Origin: Roseiarcus sp037446355
Lineage (GTDB): Bacteria; Pseudomonadota; Alphaproteobacteria; Rhizobiales; Beijerinckiaceae
Direction: 5' to 3'
Assembly: GCA_037446355.1 (NCBI GenBank)
Contig: JBBIIT010000011.1
Span: 10,561-74,560, forward strand
Length of the DNA stretch: 64,000 nt
Of this stretch, positions 60,893-64,000 are shown one piece after another. A program made the position numbers and the translations under genes. Under the pieces are notes generated by a model. It was not told the origin of the DNA. It ran no database searches and saw only the letters and a program-made list of their open reading frames with translations. The first letter of the stretch is position 1; each line of letters opens with the position of its first letter.

Positions 60893-61612
60893 ATGCAGAC
60901 CGAAACGCGAACTCCGCCCGCGCAAGATATTGAGACCGTGCAGATTTCCGGCCATCAGGTTCGTTTGCGTCGAGACGTCTACTCTGAGCCGATCATCAAC
61001 GCGCTGGTCAAAGGCTCATACGAATCGGGGGAATTGCACGTCGTTCCCCGGCTTTTTGGAGCGGGCGATCGGGTCGTCGAAGTGGGCTGCGCTTTGGGTT
61101 GCGTCAGTATGCAGGCCGCAACGACGGTCGGACCCGAGAACTTTCTCGGTTTTGAGGCCAACCCCGAAATGATCGACGACGCGAAATTCAATTTCGCGAT
61201 GAACGGCCTTCCCATTCGTGTCGAAAATGCCGTCCTGAAGAATCAGGTTTGTTGGGCGGGGCCGAACAGCTTCGTTGATTTTCACATTCACAAAGACTTT
61301 TGGGCGTCTTCGTTGGTCCCGATTCCGGGCACCGTTAAGACCGCATCAGTGCCTACACTGTGCCTGGAGAGAGAATTACGGGCGTTCGGCGCCAACGCGC
61401 TGATTTGCGACATCGAGGGCGGGGAAATCGAGCTACTATCGCTCGCGGATCTCACCGGAATCAATAAGATTCTGATGGAAATACACTATTGGGCGGGGCG
61501 CGAGGCGATTAATAAGCTTATCCGTAAATTAGTTTTTGATGGTTTTTCTATCAATTTTGATACAAGCTTTGGCTCTATTGTCACCCTCCACCGGGGCCTA
61601 ACCCCTAGCTAG
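60893..61612 (+). CDS. FkbM family methyltransferase
   Basis: The 239-residue protein has a SAM motif RVVEVGCALGCVSMQAATTV, and the FkbM-type GFEANPEMIDDAKFN and ALICDIEGGEIELLS segments, the latter a hallmark of this O-methyltransferase family. Such enzymes methylate sugars or sugar-linked groups in polysaccharide and polyketide pathways. The ribosome site is weak (GGAAG). It stands alone between divergent and convergent neighbours. Its 3' part is AT-richer than its 5' part. Confidence 0.85.
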   Translation: MQTETRTPPAQDIETVQISGHQVRLRRDVYSEPIINALVKGSYESGELHVVPRLFGAGDRVVEVGCALGCVSMQAATTVGPENFLGFEANPEMIDDAKFNFAMNGLPIRVENAVLKNQVCWAGPNSFVDFHIHKDFWASSLVPIPGTVKTASVPTLCLERELRAFGANALICDIEGGEIELLSLADLTGINKILMEIHYWAGREAINKLIRKLVFDGFSINFDTSFGSIVTLHRGLTPS

Positions 61613-61817
61613 CTCAAGTCCATTTATTATGTCCATAATGTGCGAATACATACGAAAATAAACAATACGATTAAGATGAGTTGCTGCCTATTTTTTTCCG
61701 GCGCGGCGCGGCGGTTAGGTTGAGGGAGGCAGGGCGAGCCGCGACTCCCGCTGGCATACATTGCTTTCGAAAGCCGAACACCGATACGGCGTTAGCGAGA
61801 CAGCTCGCAGGGTTTCC

Positions 61818-62966
61818 TTACCTGCCGTCGCGAAGAAATGCGTCAAGTTTTTCAACTAAATGCGAACGTTCTTCAGAAGAAATATGACCTAGATCTTTGT
61901 AGGAAGCAGCTACCTCAATATATCGCTTTAGATCTTCTATTATAAATTCATTATAGTTCTGAATATTAAAATGTTCAGATTTAGTAAATCCGTTCAATTG
62001 TAAAAATTCAATTATAGACCGACCGTCAAAAACCACCTGGCTGCGCTCTACCAGAGGTCTTCGATTGAACAGATGCGTATTTGCGGTCCCTACATCGAAT
62101 GGATGCTCAAGGAAAAATAGTTCTTCGCATCTTGATTTTAAAACACTCTCGAATGTATGTCTACTGTCAGATCGACGGCAAATAATTCCTATCGTTTTCA
62201 AGTTATTACCAAGAAGTTCCGTCGTGTGAATCGCCGACCCTTCAGAAAATATAATTATATCTGCTTCTAAATACGTTAGAAGTTGTTCCCGCACTGACAT
62301 GTTTTCGGGGCGAATAATCCTGTAACCATCTTGAAACAGGAATTGTTCTAGGTACCGCTCACCGAGTATGTTGCCCTGCCCTACTAGCGCGGAGCGGGAG
62401 ACGTACACCTTCGAATTCCGCGACTTCTTGGCGCCCTGCCCCCAAAACCGCCAATCCGACAAAGTCCTAAGGGATTCCAGATAGGCCTGTGACGCCGGCA
62501 CACCTAGTTGCGCCGCCTGCCGGCCGACATGTAAGCAATCGATCACCGAGTCCGAACTTAGAATCTCAATCTGATCTGGAAATAATCCGAGGTAAATTAA
62601 TATATCGCGGTACCATCGCGGAAGATCATCAAAAGTGCGGACGTGAGTGTGCGGCCCCCCGACGAGCAGCCATCTTCCGAGTTTTAGTTCCCTCGGCATT
62701 TGCAGAAAGCGATGCACTCCTTCGGCCACGAGGTGCCCAAAATGGGGAATGACAGGACCAAAATAGCCGAACTCCCCAATTAGCGCGGCGGAAAGATCAA
62801 GCGGAGCGGCAAAAGTATCCGCCGGCTTCCCTCCCCGGCACCACCGAAATGGCGCCTCGGCTGGGGCAACTAACTCCGGCCCGCCAATAATGGGCTCAGC
62901 CATGGACCGAAAAATCTGTATCTTTTGTGCCTTTAAGCTAAGATATTCAGAGTCAAGGATTTCCAT
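61818..62966 (-). CDS. Glycosyltransferase family 61 (DUF563) protein
   Basis: The 382-residue protein matches GT61: the conserved FGHLVAEGVHRFLQ segment, VYVSRSALVGQGNILGERYL with the Ser/Arg, and IIFSEGSAIHTTELL near the end are typical of bacterial DUF563 enzymes. Donor and acceptor sugars are unknown. The gene is clearly AT-richer than most of the window (frequent AAT, TTA, ATT codons), suggesting foreign origin. The spacer to the FkbM gene is 205 bases. It reads toward the FkbM gene, convergent with it. Confidence 0.82.
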   Translation of the reverse strand: MEILDSEYLSLKAQKIQIFRSMAEPIIGGPELVAPAEAPFRWCRGGKPADTFAAPLDLSAALIGEFGYFGPVIPHFGHLVAEGVHRFLQMPRELKLGRWLLVGGPHTHVRTFDDLPRWYRDILIYLGLFPDQIEILSSDSVIDCLHVGRQAAQLGVPASQAYLESLRTLSDWRFWGQGAKKSRNSKVYVSRSALVGQGNILGERYLEQFLFQDGYRIIRPENMSVREQLLTYLEADIIIFSEGSAIHTTELLGNNLKTIGIICRRSDSRHTFESVLKSRCEELFFLEHPFDVGTANTHLFNRRPLVERSQVVFDGRSIIEFLQLNGFTKSEHFNIQNYNEFIIEDLKRYIEVAASYKDLGHISSEERSHLVEKLDAFLRDGR

Positions 62967-63043
62967 TCACGCACTGCCCTAGCGATTTGCGGGATAGATT
63001 AATTTTCATTTTTCAAGACGGCGTAATGAATTGACATTGTGTA

Positions 63044-63802
63044 CTATATGTAAAATTTTGGTGCGATCTCCATAACTAAATCTTTAGAACAATCAATTAG
63101 CGGTAATTCTGACAAAAACTCATGATAAATATCGAAATTATTTATATTACGCCCGTCTTCAATGAGTTCAAAATACCGACTCGACAATTCGTCAGAATCT
63201 GGGTTTAGATTCGTGATCGCGATTAGCCCTGTAGGAGGTGTATTTAAAAAATACATTCTAAGTTCGGGTCTATGCTTTTTGATTAGATATGCGGCCTTCC
63301 AGACGTCGCCCGCCCACCAACCTTCTCGATCACTTCGGGCGGAAAGGCGTTTATCGTCCATATACCGCCTTGCTACGTGTGCGTCAGTCGGCGCACAGTC
63401 ATGCAATAAGACGATTGAATTTCGAACGCAGTACTTTTCTATGTTCATGAAATCTCGCAATAGATACTCAAACCAATGCATTCCGTCTAGAAATGCAAGA
63501 TGAACTGGACCTCCAAGAAGTTTAGAAATGTCGAATTGTGAGAAAAAATGGTCGCTTGTTGTCTGAAAAAGAAGGCACATATCCTTTTCGCCGACGATAT
63601 CGGATCCAACGCGAAACGCAGGATCAACTGCGATCGCGTTCTTACGGGCCAATTTTAACGTTACGCCCGCCTGCGTTCCTATTTCGAGGTAGTTCTGTGG
63701 CCTAAAGTATTTATGAAAAAAGGACAATATATCTACATATTCTGGTCCGACGTGCTCGGGTATTTGCCAAAATCCATCCGTATCAATTTGCACTTTCACC
63801 AC
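63044..63802 (-). CDS. Class I SAM methyltransferase (Methyltransf_24-like)
   Basis: The 252-residue protein has YLEIGTQAGVTLKLARKNA (SAM motif I), AVDPAFRVG, AFLDGMHWFEYLLRDF and NSIVLLHDCAPTDAH, a pattern typical of the methyltransferases found in LPS and capsule clusters. The start is GTG at 63802, with AGGAG just upstream; GTG at 63796 is a near alternative. The gene is strongly AT-rich (TAT, AAA, ATT, TTA codons), more so than any other in the window. It lies 77 bases upstream of the GT61 gene on the same strand, so the two probably form an operon. Confidence 0.8.
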   Translation of the reverse strand: MVKVQIDTDGFWQIPEHVGPEYVDILSFFHKYFRPQNYLEIGTQAGVTLKLARKNAIAVDPAFRVGSDIVGEKDMCLLFQTTSDHFFSQFDISKLLGGPVHLAFLDGMHWFEYLLRDFMNIEKYCVRNSIVLLHDCAPTDAHVARRYMDDKRLSARSDREGWWAGDVWKAAYLIKKHRPELRMYFLNTPPTGLIAITNLNPDSDELSSRYFELIEDGRNINNFDIYHEFLSELPLIDCSKDLVMEIAPKFYI

Positions 63803-64000
63803 TGTCTCCTAGTGTTTTAGAATTCGGTTGCGTATACTACTAGACCCGCAATTCGTAATTGTCCGAAGTCTGCAGTCGAATCGCACGATTTGCAATGGCT
63901 GGCTGGTTTTACGACAATTATCTGACCGAGGCACGGGATCGGGATCGCCCGCGTTCCCTCCCGCCCGGACGCCCCTCGCTTCTGGCCGGCGCATCAGCCC
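63803..64000. other. Window end, no gene supported
   Basis: The last 198 bases hold the probable promoter of the AT-rich methyltransferase gene and then return to high GC after about 63920. A minus-strand frame runs to the window edge, but nothing recognisable is visible, so no gene is called. Confidence 0.4.

Noticed and set aside
1..64000. CRISPR arrays, rRNA genes, transposases, prophage genes
   Set aside because: No regularly spaced repeats, rRNA-like sequence or transposase/integrase motifs were seen on either strand.

Overview
The window looks like chromosomal DNA from a GC-rich alphaproteobacterium of the Rhizobiales type, most plausibly a Methylocystaceae/Beijerinckiaceae-like organism. 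That assignment is inference. It rests on the ethylmalonyl-CoA pathway genes ccr and ecm beside a PHB module (phaA, phaB, phaR), the CtrA-pathway phosphotransferase ChpT, the trxB-lsrB pair, EipA (DUF1134), and DUF2865, DUF4167, DUF2336, DUF3297 and DUF4337 proteins. Two runs of exactly 100 N (24291-24390 and 49113-49212) are assembly gaps that truncate genes.

Layout. 1-5267: tail of a DUF1800 protein, Tat-exported DUF1501 protein, cytochrome c, glnB-glnA (nitrogen assimilation, with a sigma-54-like promoter and a terminator), a YkgJ-type cysteine-cluster protein and an enoyl-CoA hydratase coupled to an acyl-CoA dehydrogenase. 7205-11850: Sua5 (tRNA t6A), a LysR regulator, glutathione reductase, a DUF2059 protein and rpiA. 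11965-21013: central carbon and storage block with ccr, ecm, phaB, phaA, phaR and a degenerate GGDEF/EAL protein. 21198-30535: gloB, a methyltransferase, gpmA, small exported proteins, a VOC protein cut by the first gap, rpsT, a glutamine amidotransferase, xseA, a DUF2865 protein and gltX. 30616-35309: a GT21-like glycosyltransferase, serA and serC with a serC-leader-like RNA, and a 67-aa gene. 35445-45203: DUF2336, DUF4337, coiled-coil and EipA proteins, cysQ, then chpT, a degenerate cheA hybrid, cheW and a CheY-like receiver, and a DUF4167 protein. 45609-49112: TetR/EmrA/EmrB efflux locus with two clear palindromic operators. 49213-52566: fused indolepyruvate ferredoxin oxidoreductase missing its start. 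52965-59513: Omp25-like barrel, GST, trxB-lsrB, msrP, nusG, secE, a protease-dead HtrA-like protein and tRNA-Glu(CTC). 59727-63802: four genes for methyl transfer and glycosyl transfer, the last two markedly AT-richer, which look like part of a surface-polysaccharide region.

How the genes fit together. Ccr and Ecm with PhaA and PhaB share crotonyl-CoA, acetoacetyl-CoA and 3-hydroxybutyryl-CoA as intermediates, so C2 assimilation and PHB storage sit side by side with their likely regulator PhaR. Redox and thiol functions recur (Gor, GloB, GST, TrxB, LsrB, MsrP). The most unusual parts are three proteins whose folds are kept but whose catalytic residues are changed (CheA-like hybrid, HtrA-like protein, GGDEF/EAL protein), the CheA-like one beside chpT, and a break in the usual secE-nusG-rplK gene order. 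I saw no CRISPR array, rRNA operon, prophage or insertion sequence.
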